Source of the DNA: Trifolium pratense | Taxonomy: Eukaryota > Streptophyta > Magnoliopsida > Fabales > Fabaceae | Direction: 5' to 3' | DNA: 64,000 nt | Assembly: GCF_020283565.1 (NCBI RefSeq) | Contig: NC_060060.1 | Span: 40,424,001-40,488,000 of the forward strand | In this document: in pieces, positions 36,274 through 46,706 of the stretch | Layout of the letters: every line of letters starts with the position of its first letter | How positions within the stretch are numbered: the stretch's first letter is position 1 | Position numbers and translations under genes: made by a program | The notes under the pieces: generated by a model | Database searches by the model: none | What the model was told of the DNA's origin: nothing | What the model saw: only the letters and a program-made list of their open reading frames with translations

Positions 36274-39002
36274 GTTGTTGTTGTTTTTGTTGTTGTTGAT
36301 TTGAATGTGTGTTTTAACGTTGTTGTCTTAGTATGCATATGAATAAATCTAATTTTTTTTTTTATTTATTTTTTATATAATGAAATCTATTTTTCCTTTG
36401 TTTGTTTGATCTTTAGAATCCTTTGAGTAAGTGATTTATTGTCATGTATTCATTTCAAAACTAGGCTCATTAGTCTTACTACTCAGAGAGTTACACATAT
36501 GTATGGCATAGTTCTTAAGAAAGATCGAGTGGTGTATAAGGAAGCCTTTTCACCTTTGAAGGAGCCTTTTCCTAGTTGGTTTGTTAATAAGGAAGTTCTT
36601 GAAATGATCAACTAGAAAATACACTGTAAGAGGTAGAACTCGCGAACAAATCAATGAGTATAAGTAGAAACAAGAGGGGATTTAATCCTTTTAAGTTCTT
36701 GACTGTGTCTACATAAATGGTCTAATTGTATTCAGAAAATATTAGATAGATAACCTGTTTGGGTAAACAGCTTATTTGCAACTTATAGCACAAGTGTTTA
36801 TCATGATAAATGCTTATGTATAAGCTTACATAAGCGATTTCTATAACAATAGTTAAAATAAAATTGTTTTTGTAAGCTATCTTGGAGAACTTATGACAAT
36901 AAAAGTTGAAAAAACCTTATGATAAATGTCATAAGCTGTTTTTCCTAAGTTCTCCCTAATGTATCACAAACTTTATGCCAATAGATAAGCTAAAATAAGC
37001 CTAATCCAAATTGGCCCAATATAACCTTAGAGAAAGCTTCTAAGAAATGATCATTTCCCAATCCTTTCTCAAGTGTCTACTCGGAACATACAAGTATGAT
37101 GGTCAAACTCAAAAGAACATACGGTCTAATAGGAACATATTTCTTACAAAGCAATCTCTGAAAAGATTTGAGTGAGTTGTGCATTGTTTGATTGCACTGT
37201 TGACGCCCTAGCTATTTTGATCTTAACCCACAAACTTAAAGCTCTGTTACCGTTTGGTCCCAGAGCAATGTTTTTGATACTCTAAATTTCCAGGACCCAA
37301 ATTCCCTTAATTTTTCCTCTCTACATGCCATGCCATGCCATTTATGCTACAATTTTCATTTGCAATTTTTATCCTCTCTTCCCCTATGCCATAAGTCAAT
37401 AACTAAACATAATTTTTTTTATTGCCTTGTGTCGACCTTTTTCCAATGCAATTTGTCACCTGAAATATTCAGTTGACTGTTGATTTTTTATGTCTCTTAA
37501 ACTTTCAGGGCTTTCCAAACGTACCACAACAGAGAATCTGAGGGCAGCATTTCAAAAGTTTGGTGAAGTTGTTCATGGTTAGTTCTCCATCCCTAAATAT
37601 ATTTGAACTATTAAGCTACATGTCTTTTTTTATTTTTTTTATTTACAATGGAGCTGAGGATCGAACCCAGGACCTCTAGCATATTACTCAAACCCCTCAC
37701 CACTAGATCAAACCTAGTGGCATAGCTATCTGTCTTTTTATTATGGAATGATGTCTTTGAAAATCTTCTCTGAAACTACAATGGTTTTCTGTCTGCCAAT
37801 CTCAGCTAGGGTGGTAACTGATCGAGTCTCAGGTTACTCTAAAGGGTTTGGTTTTGTGCAATATGCTACTCTAGAAGATGCTGCTAAGGGCATCGAAGGC
37901 ATGGATGGCAAGGTATGATTTATTAAACCCTTATGCCTGCAACTTTTGCAGGAAGACTGAGAAATGTATTTCTTTTAGAACATTGTTGTCTTGGATTTGT
38001 CTCTGCATTTGTATATTTAATCAAAATAGGACTTCAATATGAACACCTAAGATAAACTTATTTTATCAACACCACAACATATACACATCACATTGAACTC
38101 TAAGGCTTTGTTTGCGAGTTTGGAAGGGAGGGCTTTGGAGGAAGGGAAGTAGATGGAAAAATAGAGAATTCTCACATTTTTTCGGTGTTTTTATAGAGTG
38201 ATAATAAATAAATGCTTATGATTAACATATTTTTTATTTTGAGAATATTATAACAACATAAAATAAATTTGAACAATTCATATAAACCCTCCAAAACCCC
38301 CCTCGAATACAATTTTTGAGTTCCACCAGATTAGAAGGTTTTTGTGTTATGAAGAAAAATGAACCCTCCAAACACCTCTCCTCTCCTCCCAAACATATAC
38401 ACTTGTTCCTCTTTTTTTCAAAACCCTCCCCTCCAAACTCGCAAACAAAGTCTAATTGTTTGACATTGCCAAGTGCCAACAATGCATTAACTGTTGTTGA
38501 AGCACAAATTTTCATGGACCTTTACTTATGTTTGCAGTAAATTTTATTTGAACTCAAGTTTTCTCAATTTTCGCCCTTCCTCTTGACATATAATTCAATG
38601 ATCTAACTGTTCAACTACATTTAAAGATTTGCTTAATCACCCTGAACCTGTAAATAATTTTTTGATTGATGGCTAATCTCAAATAAATATGCATTGTTTG
38701 GCATAACCTCTAATGTAACTGTGAGTTTCCTTGACAGTTGGTTTGATGTTTTAATGAATTTTTCATAACCTTATTTTTGATTACGTCTGGGAAACCTTTC
38801 TTGTCTAGTTCATCTTCAAAGTTGATATCATGGTTGTTATTTTCTTACCAAATATTCTATTCCAATAATGCTGCCTGATATGTTTTCTCTTGCAATACAG
38901 TTTTTGGATGGCTGGGTTATATTTGCAGAGTATGCAAAACCAAGACCACCACCCGGAGAAGCTGCAAGTAATATGACTAAACAATATGGCCGACCTTACT
39001 AA
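35990..39002 (+). CDS. Organellar RRM protein (ORRM/glycine-rich RNA-binding-like)
   Basis: Four exons: 35990-36158, 37509-37577, 37806-37912 and 38901-39002. Phases are compatible and the product is about 148 residues. Residues 1-45 are rich in Arg, Ala, Ser and Thr without acidic residues, as in a mitochondrial or plastid transit peptide. A single RRM follows, with RNP2 'NLFVSGL' and RNP1 'KGFGFVQYA' and the typical 'TTTENLRAAFQKFGEVV' helix. Family knowledge: small mitochondrial RRM proteins of this type (ORRM group) help C-to-U RNA editing. The C-terminus is short ('RPPPGEAASNMTKQYGRPY') without a Gly-rich domain. Introns 1-3 carry a TIR-like element, a SINE and a MITE. ATG at 36002 is an alternative start. 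Confidence 0.93.
36241..36290. repeat. (ATT)n/(GTT)n microsatellite in ORRM intron 1
   Basis: About ten ATT units grading into GTT units, a few tens of bases inside the first intron of the ORRM gene. Confidence 0.9.
36753..37018. mobile_element. Probable TIR MITE in ORRM intron 1
   Basis: The left end 'ctgtttgggtaaacagctta' and the inverted right end 'taagcctaatccaaattgg' are imperfect inverted copies, with 'ataagct/agcttat' motifs inside. Non-coding. Confidence 0.45.
37614..37739 (-). mobile_element. tRNA-derived SINE in ORRM intron 2
   Basis: On the minus strand the element (37723-37630) has an A-box-like 'tgatctagtggtgagg', a B-box 'gggttcgatcctc' and an A-rich 3' end. It is bounded by near-identical 16-bp direct repeats 'agcta(c/t)(a/c)tgtcttttt' at 37614-37629 and 37724-37739, which fit a LINE-mobilised target-site duplication. 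A relative lies at 50806-50905. Confidence 0.75.
38101..38454. mobile_element. TIR MITE in ORRM intron 3
   Basis: The left end 'aaggctttgtttgcgagttt' and right end 'aactcgcaaacaaagtc' are near-perfect inverted repeats, extended inward by 'ggaagggagggc' and 'ccctcccctcc'. About 354 bp. The small ORFs inside are chance. Confidence 0.7.
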
Positions 39003-39925
39003 TTCATGGTCATCCAAAACATTTTTGTGCTTCATTGATCTAGTTCTGTTTGACGTTGCAAATCACAAAGTATTATTTATTTACACAATGGCATGGAGTA
39101 TGCCTAGCTGGTCTTAAATTAACCTTCTAAGATATTGTTGTAATGCAAGATTTCTCTTTGAAGCCCTGAACATTTTGCGTTAATGATTACTAAGTTTACT
39201 TCACTTATTTATCTTGATTACATTGTATACATTTTTGTTCAATTGAGAATTGACATGAGCTGTATGTGGTCTTCAACCCTAATTAATGAGTTCGATTATG
39301 AACACTATTCACAAGCCTTCATATAAAAGAACACTTACATCCTATTAACACCACACTTTTTACCAACACTTTAGAATTTTCCAAAGTTTATTTTTAGAGG
39401 AAGCACTTTCTAACAAATTTTGCAAGTAAATATAGTCATTTTAGTCTTTGAAGTATTGTTACTATAGTTTAAAAATATAGTCATTTTAGCAAATTTTTCT
39501 GTAATTACACACTGCATCTGATTTTTGTTGACTCGATTGTTTTTTATAAAAAAGATAAGAGGTAGTGTCATTTGAGTTTTGCACAAACTCTTGGGTTTCT
39601 TCTATATTCATTTTCAAATTTATTCAACAGGTTAACTGTCTTTCTCAGTGTTGTGAGTCCTTTCATCTTCTAACAAGGTGCTATAATCCAACAATTATTA
39701 AACTTGAAACATGTTGTGTCAGAAAAAACACTTGACACATGGATCAAAATTAAGAATGCCCCATGAAAGCAATTCTAAAATGGACCAATGGTGTTAGTGT
39801 AATACCCTGCTGACCAAGTAACACGAAACACATTTAATTTATAATGTCATTGAGAGTAACCGAACATAGGATATTTTTCATTCAAACCGCTAGGTGTCAC
39901 CAAATTTGGACAAATAATCTCGATA
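39003..39925. other. ORRM downstream region
   Basis: Includes the ORRM 3' UTR. No gene or clear repeat was recognised. Confidence 0.4.
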
Positions 39926-39927
39926 TT

Positions 39928-40258
39928 AAGAATGTGTTTGATCCGCTAAAAAAACAGTGGATTGGACAAGACAATTTTTGTTGTATCCTGTTTGAATTAT
40001 AAACTTGTAATTGGATTGGACAAAACAAGGCATGAGACGGGACAAAAACAAGATTTTTTGTTCTCACAGAGCCACATGACAATTTTTTGACCCAGTACAA
40101 CTATAAAAAATACAAAAAAAAAATACTCATTTCATTTTTGAATATGAAAATATTATCATTCTATCTTTACGTCGTAACTTTATATTGTCCAATACTATCT
40201 TGTTATGTCATATTCTGTTCTGACCAATTCTTATTGTTTTGTGAATCAAACGTACCAT
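39928..40258. mobile_element. Probable TIR element with 'gtttgat' ends
   Basis: The left end 'aatgtgtttgatccgct' and the right end 'gtgaatcaaacgtacc' are inverted, with 'ggattggacaag' and 'tgaccaattc' related internally. A similar right end occurs at about 33700-33732 ('cgaatcaaacgcaccc'). Non-coding. Confidence 0.45.
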
Positions 40259-41413
40259 AAAGAAATCAATGAATCATCATCTTGAAGGGAATTAAAAAAA
40301 TGACGAAATTAAATGCGTTTTCGTTTCACAACGGCTTCATCTTTATTTGAATGTGTTCAAGACATGTCACTGTTCTTCCCCGGGACGTGGCAAAGAAACA
40401 AACAAGAAGTTTTCAGAATGGGAAATTGTGGCATTACAAAGAAAGCCACAACAGCATATAGGTTCTAGTGTTAGTAATTGTTGTGTCTTTGATAGAGAAA
40501 TGCTAATGAGAATGAAATCTCAAGTATGAACAGAATCATCTTATGAATAGTACATGAGTATATTTGTTAGGGTTCCTAAATTCATTTGTCTATATGCCTG
40601 GTTATCATTTTAACTACACGAACTATGCGAAGCTAGGAATAATCAGCCGACTAGCCCCAATGATATTTGAAGTTCGAATTTGACCTTACCTGATCAGAAT
40701 GTTGATGGCGTCCGATGTTGCTTCTCTTCCGTTCCGGTGAATGGGAGGGGGTTGTGTACCTGCAGGTGCTCTGACGCTCAAGTCAGGAAGAGTGTGAAGC
40801 AAATGTTTTCAGAGTAAAAGATTATGTACCCGACTCCTCTACATGAGAAAAGTATATAGAGCCCCAACGCTGGGTCAAAGCCCCTAATGGTCATTAAGTA
40901 CCATCAATCCATGATGAGCAGTTAATGCTCATTATTCCGGTGGTCGGCCATTTCAGTAGGGAAATTATCTAAAATTTCTTCTTATGATAAGGACAAGAGG
41001 GAATAGTATAAAAGTATTGTCATTGACCTGACCAATATGGTAATTTAATTTAATCAAATTTTATAGAGTAGAAAAAAAACGGAAAACAAGTCTACTATAC
41101 TATACTGGGTGAGTGGCTGTCCAAAACAGTAGGCCATAGTTTACACAGAAAACCGATAACGACAAATAATAGCTTATTTATTCGATACACACACACAGAC
41201 ACAATCCATAGGCCATAGCTATCAATTGCGTCTTTCTCGTCCTTATAAAATTAACAAAAACAGTTATCAGAGTTTTATCTAAGAAAAATACTATAAACAA
41301 AACACCAAATTTCACAATCCATTTTCAATGGAACTCGTTTCCCTCCACCGCCTATTCCATTTATAGCTTCGAATTCCTTCCATTTTCTTCTCATTAAACA
41401 TATAATAATAATA
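40259..41413. other. Intergenic DNA with a retroelement-like block
   Basis: About 40660-40960 contains GC-richer text ('gtacctgcaggtgctctgac', 'gagccccaacgctggg') reminiscent of a dispersed legume repeat. No termini or ORF can be defined. The last few hundred bases are the likely promoter of the gene at 41414; a short (CA)n lies at 41189. Confidence 0.3.
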
Positions 41414-43902
41414 ATGGAAAATAGGTGCCGGATGAGGTTTTTTTTGGAGTTCGTTTATTGTTGTGCAACACCGCGGTCAATTCCGGATGAGGATCAGGAA
41501 AGGCGGCTAGTTCCGGCACCATCTACTTCTACAGCTTCCACATCCGTTTCTTCTAGCTATCGATATCCTAAGAATCAGAGAAAGGGTGCGCTGGATTGGA
41601 GACCTTCGTTAGGATCGATTTCGGAGGATATTGACGTGCCGGTGAAAAGTGCAGTGGTGTCGAGGGAGGTGAAGAAGAAGAAGCCTGTCACTCGCGGTGG
41701 TCCTACCAAAGTTTATCACCGGAGTTACAGCGATGATTATTACAGGTCAGTTAAAAAAAAACTCACTTAATCACACGGATTAACGTAGTTTCTTTCTTTG
41801 TTGTAAATCTTAAAAGTTGGATTTTTTTATATCCCATTTTTTTTTATGGATTTCTTTATTGTAGATTTTAACATAGTTTTTTTACGAGTTTTTTAATAAA
41901 AGAGTTTTGCTGCTAAAAAAAGACATGTTTTATGTTTTTGTGAGTTTGTTAATAAAAGATTTTTGTTACTATTAAAAAATTAAGGGTAAAGTTTTAAATT
42001 TTTCTGGAAAAAAGTTTTCTATCTTTTTTTTCGGGCACAAAATTTTCGATTTTTTCTTTTGGAAAAAAAGTTCCTGATTTTTGGGGGAAAAAATTTCGAT
42101 TTCACATAAAAGCAATTCCAGAGTTTTTCTGGGAAAAAAATTTTCCGTTCTTTTTTCGGGAAAAAAGTTTCGGATATTTTTCAAAAAAAAAAGTTTTTGT
42201 TTTTTTATGGAAAAAGTTCAGATTTTTCCCAAAAAAAGTTTCCGATTTTTTGGGAAAAATAGTTTCGAAATGTTCACCTAAAAATTATTGTCGATACAAA
42301 AAAGAGTAAAAAAATAGAAAATATTTGAAACTTTTTTTTCCGAATAAAATATTGGATCTTTTTCAGAAAAAAAATCGGAAACTTTATTTTCGGAAAATAT
42401 CCGAAACTTTTTTTTTTTGAAAAAAGAACGAAAACTTTTTTGTTCAGCAAAGACTCCGGAATTGTTTTTTTCTAAAATCGAAACTTTTTTCCTTAAAAAT
42501 TTGGAACTTTTTTTTTGAAAAAAAAAACCGAAATTTTTTTTCCAAAAAAAAATAGAAAAATTTTATCCGGAAAAATTGAAAACTTTTTTTTTTCAAAAAA
42601 AGTAATAAATAATATAATACTGACAGTACACCATAATATCATGTACACATTCAATCCAATCCACATATCATATGGTGCACCGGTGAGAGACATGTCATGG
42701 TCTCCCACCCTAGCATTGGCCCATGAATGAATGTATGTGGCTTAACTACATCCATTTTGCAATATACCACAAAAAAAAGTCAATGATTATAAATGTAATC
42801 GGAGGAGCAAGTAATGATTAACAGATCAAAGTAGGTATATATCCCTATCCCTATTGCTTAAACAGGGCGTTATTTTGCTTATTCATTATACAGTTAACTT
42901 AAAGTTATCTATAAAAACTACTCATCCTAAAATGAGTGAGCCATTTTGACTATATATACTATTCACATATCTTACTTTGACCTCCTTTTTTTTTCTACTA
43001 ATAAATAAAAATAAATATTAGCATATAAGATGTTGGATTCATCCCGATGAGTATTTTTAAAATATCATATTTTTGTAATTTTTACTATTATACAATTAAA
43101 AATATTAATCGTCAAAGTTATGCATTAGCATGACATGCGTGACGCAGTGGCTCGCTCATTGTGGGACGGAATGAGAATACACAGGCAACAACAAAATATT
43201 TAATAATACGGGGTTTTAGTTAAAATCAATTGGTACATGTATATAGGAATTAATTCAATGGATTATCAGAATTACTTGTTTTCCTTGTTAATAGGACATT
43301 ATTTGGCATGTATTAGACACGTTTGTTTCAGCTTTAAAAAATGATTTTTTTTTTGTATTTTTGAAAATAGATTTTATAAAATTGTCTTTCAAAATATTAC
43401 AAATTTTTTTATATTAATTTTTTCTAAATTGAAATACTAATTTTATGAAATAGCTTCAAAATTAAGTGATTTTTTGAAATTTGGATATCTAAAAATATTT
43501 TCAATAAAACAATAAAATACCTAAAATAATATTTTAAGAATAATCATTCAAACCAATTTTTTGAAGCCGATTTGATAAAAAAAAAACAGTCACGGAATGA
43601 AGGGATAAGAATAGGAATTATATATACTATAATGTTCCTACTAGATAGGATGATATTTTTTAATTTTGTTTGTCATTTGTTAAGTGGAGAGGAGCTATTA
43701 TTGGATAGTTGTTTATATTTTTATTGTCTTTTGTTTTTGTTTCGATTTATGTCATCGTGATATATGAATGGTTTGAATATGATTTTCTTAGAATGTCAGT
43801 GTCAGTGTCACTAACAGTCTTAAATGTTTGGTATAAAATTGCAGGTCATCCTCTACTCCAATGATTATGCCAGCATTCTCTCCAACGCCATTCATGTTTT
43901 GA
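41414..43902 (+). CDS. Small plant protein of unknown function
   Basis: Two exons, 41414-41745 and 43845-43902, split by a 2.1-kb intron (TACAG|GTCAGT and TTGCAG|GTCATC). The phase is compatible and the product about 129 residues. The N-terminus 'MRFFLEFVYCC' is hydrophobic with paired cysteines. A Ser/Thr-rich linker and a basic patch ('REVKKKKPVTRGG') follow, then 'YHRSYSDDYYRSSSTP' and the hydrophobic end 'AFSPTPFMF'. I recognise no catalytic domain. The tyrosine/serine-rich end being completed across the intron supports the second exon. Without splicing, exon 1 would run only five codons into the intron before a stop. Function unknown. Confidence 0.75.
41975..42605. repeat. Degenerate inverted array in the intron of the 41414 gene
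   Basis: About 300 bp (41990-42285) consists of repeats of roughly 25-35 bp with the pattern 'ttttttcggaaaaaagttt'. It is followed, after a short centre near 42290-42330, by about 270 bp (42335-42605) of the same pattern in the opposite sense ('aaactttttttccgaaaaaa'). Units differ by substitutions and length. Open reading on both strands is only a by-product of the repeat. Confidence 0.8.
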
Positions 43903-44274
43903 TTTTGAATTTTTAAATGTGATGTATTTTGTGTTGTGTAAATATATGCTACTAGGCAAAAATCTTCTTGTTGAGGCAGTAAGTCACCACCTTGTAATTA
44001 AATTAAAGTAATCCTCTGTCACTTTTTTCTAATAAATCAACAAATCAATGCATAGCTAGTTCGAATCCTGATTCTCTATTTTGAATGGGTAATTTTTTTA
44101 GTGATTTATCATTTCGTCTATCTATAAAATAAAACAAAACAAAACAATACTGTAACTCCAAATTTATACAACAAATATTAAAATCCAAAACAAAACTTCA
44201 ATAAGTATAAAAGAGGTATTATTTAAGTTGCAAGAAACTTCCTTTTATCCAAAAAAAAGAAATTGCAAGCAACT
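43903..44274. other. Convergent gene interval
   Basis: About 370 bp between the ends of the 41414 gene (plus) and the transporter (minus). It holds both 3' UTRs. 'ctagttcgaatcctgattc' at about 44059 is a B-box-like fragment of a SINE. Confidence 0.4.
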
Positions 44275-46642
44275 TCATACACTACTATCCTTAGCAGAGG
44301 TAACATCTTGCCCTGCCTCCATTCCAGTTAATGTATCATAGAGTGGTTGGTTTAGTGTCTCAGGTAACCAAAATGAAAAAAGCCCAGCAAAAACTCCACA
44401 CAAAGCAAATAAAGCAAACGGCAATGAACCACCCAAAACGACAACAACTGGTGCCAATATTGCACCCATTTGTGCTGCTTGTGTAGCACACCCAAGTGCT
44501 GCATTCCTAACAACTGTTGGAAACAACTCTGATGTATAAATAAAGAGCAAATTATAAGTCCCTGCCATCCCAAATATTCCCAAAATTCCACACACCATTT
44601 TCACTCCTTTCCACACCCCTTTATTTGTCATCAAACTCCCCAAAAAACAAAAAAGTCCACTAAACCATAATGTCCCTATTGTTAATGGCTTCCTCCCTAA
44701 CTTATCCAACAAAATCGCTGTTATCATGAAGGCTGGCATCTCCGCCACCGCGTTGAGTATTACATTAAGGTAAAGGTTTGTTTCGAGGTTTACTACATTT
44801 AGGCTTAGACCGTAGTACACTACTGAGCACAACAAGTTGATTATTATCGCTAAAATCAAACGTGATCGTGTTACTGGTGAACGAATCACGTCAACTAGAG
44901 ACCCTGACACCGCATCTTTGTCCTCAGTACTATTATTAAATGAGGGTGATGATGATTCTTCGTCGAGTGTGAGATAAACTAGGCGTGGAATGCGGTTCCC
45001 ATTAGAGGTAGCTATGGTGGACATGGTTTTCATGGCTTCTTTGATTCGTCCTCGAACAAGGTACCATCGAGGGGACTCCGAGATGAAGGGGAGGACGAAG
45101 ATTAGGAATAAGAGTGAGGGAAAGGAGGAAACTATGTATAGTCTGCGCCATGTTGGGAAGATATATGCTATGCCTGATAGAACTGCTATGCCTGAGGAAA
45201 AGAAGTAGAAGGTTGACATGCCAGCGGCACCACGCATTGTGGGGCCCACGGGCTCTGTGGCGAGGACGAAAGCACAAAGGCCAACACCACCTGTGCTGCA
45301 TCCGGTGAGGAAGCGGATAATGAAATAGGAGATGTAGTTTGGGGAGAATGCTGTCAAGATGCCAAATATGCTGTTTAGGATGCAGACCACTGTGAGAGAT
45401 CCTTTTCTTCCTAGAAATGAATCTGAGAGATGACCAAAGATTCCAGCACCTATAAAAGGTGAATAGACCACCTCAAATTACAAAACTTGGATGACATTAA
45501 AATTAAGCTTAAAAATGCTTAATAGAAAAAATATACTATATTTTAAAAGTTACGCACTAAAATCATGAATTAATAATAAATAAAAAAAAAACTCGTAAAT
45601 GAGAGTTAATGTTCACTAGCCAAGGGTACATTTTGATAAACAACTTATATATGTGAATGCTTATAATATTAGAGCTTTTTAAAACGAGAGCTTACATCGT
45701 AAGCTCTTATGCTTAATAAGCTATTTAAAACGAGAGTTTTTGGATGTGTCATTACATAAATAATTATAAATTTCAGATTTACCTTGCATAATTCATTTGT
45801 TGTTTTGCTGAGAATACATGTATTAATACTCTTACTTTGCTGAGTTATGTGGGGCTATGAGAGCCATTGAGATTGCTACTGATAATGGTTGGAGAAATGT
45901 TTGGCTTGAACCTGACTCTACTCTTGTAGTGCTTGCCTTTAAGTCAGCATCTTTAGTTCCTTGGAAGATTAGAAATAGATGGAACAATTGCATGCACAAC
46001 ATTACCACCATGAACTTCATGATATCCCACATATATAGGGAAGGTAACAATTGCGCTGATGCTCTTGCAAAAATTGGTCTAACTCTTGTGCACCTTTCGT
46101 TTTGGAATGAATTACCCCAAGCTATATTGGAAAGTTACTCTTATGGTAGACTTGGTAGACCTAAGTATAGATTTTCTAATATGTAAGGAGGTTAAGAGGT
46201 TTTGGTTTGGTCCCCTCCTTTATTTTGTATCTTTTATATATATATATGAGTCAGGATCCGTTGACACCAACTAGTTTGACACCAAATGTTACACCTCTCA
46301 ATAACGTTTTAACCGATATAAATTTTATAAAATCCACCGTTGGATTGAAAGTTTACATCATATAGATCATTTGTGTAAAATTTCAAATAAATCCAAAATC
46401 ATTTGATATGTTATTGAGATACATCAAAATTAACGGTTTTTGTATTTTTTTAAATGCCGTTAATCTTTATGTGTCTCAATAGCATATCAAATGATTTTGG
46501 ATTTGTCTGAAATTTTACACAAATGATCTATATGATGTAAACTTTCAATCCAACGGTGGATTTTATAAAATTTATATCGGTTAAAATGTTATTGAGAGGT
46601 GTAACATTTGGTGTCAAACTAGTTGGTGTCAACGGATCCTGA

Positions 46643-46706
<64 letters not shown>

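Noticed and set aside
35869..36342. 157-codon plus-strand ORF overlapping the ORRM first exon
   Set aside because: Its amino-acid text comes from the (CT)n and (ATT)n tracts; the ORRM frame is clearly the coding one.
42081..42281. ORFs on both strands rich in Phe, Lys and Pro
   Set aside because: By-product of the A/T-run inverted array.
44990..45308. ORFs opposite the transporter exon
   Set aside because: Antisense shadows of a strongly coding MFS exon.
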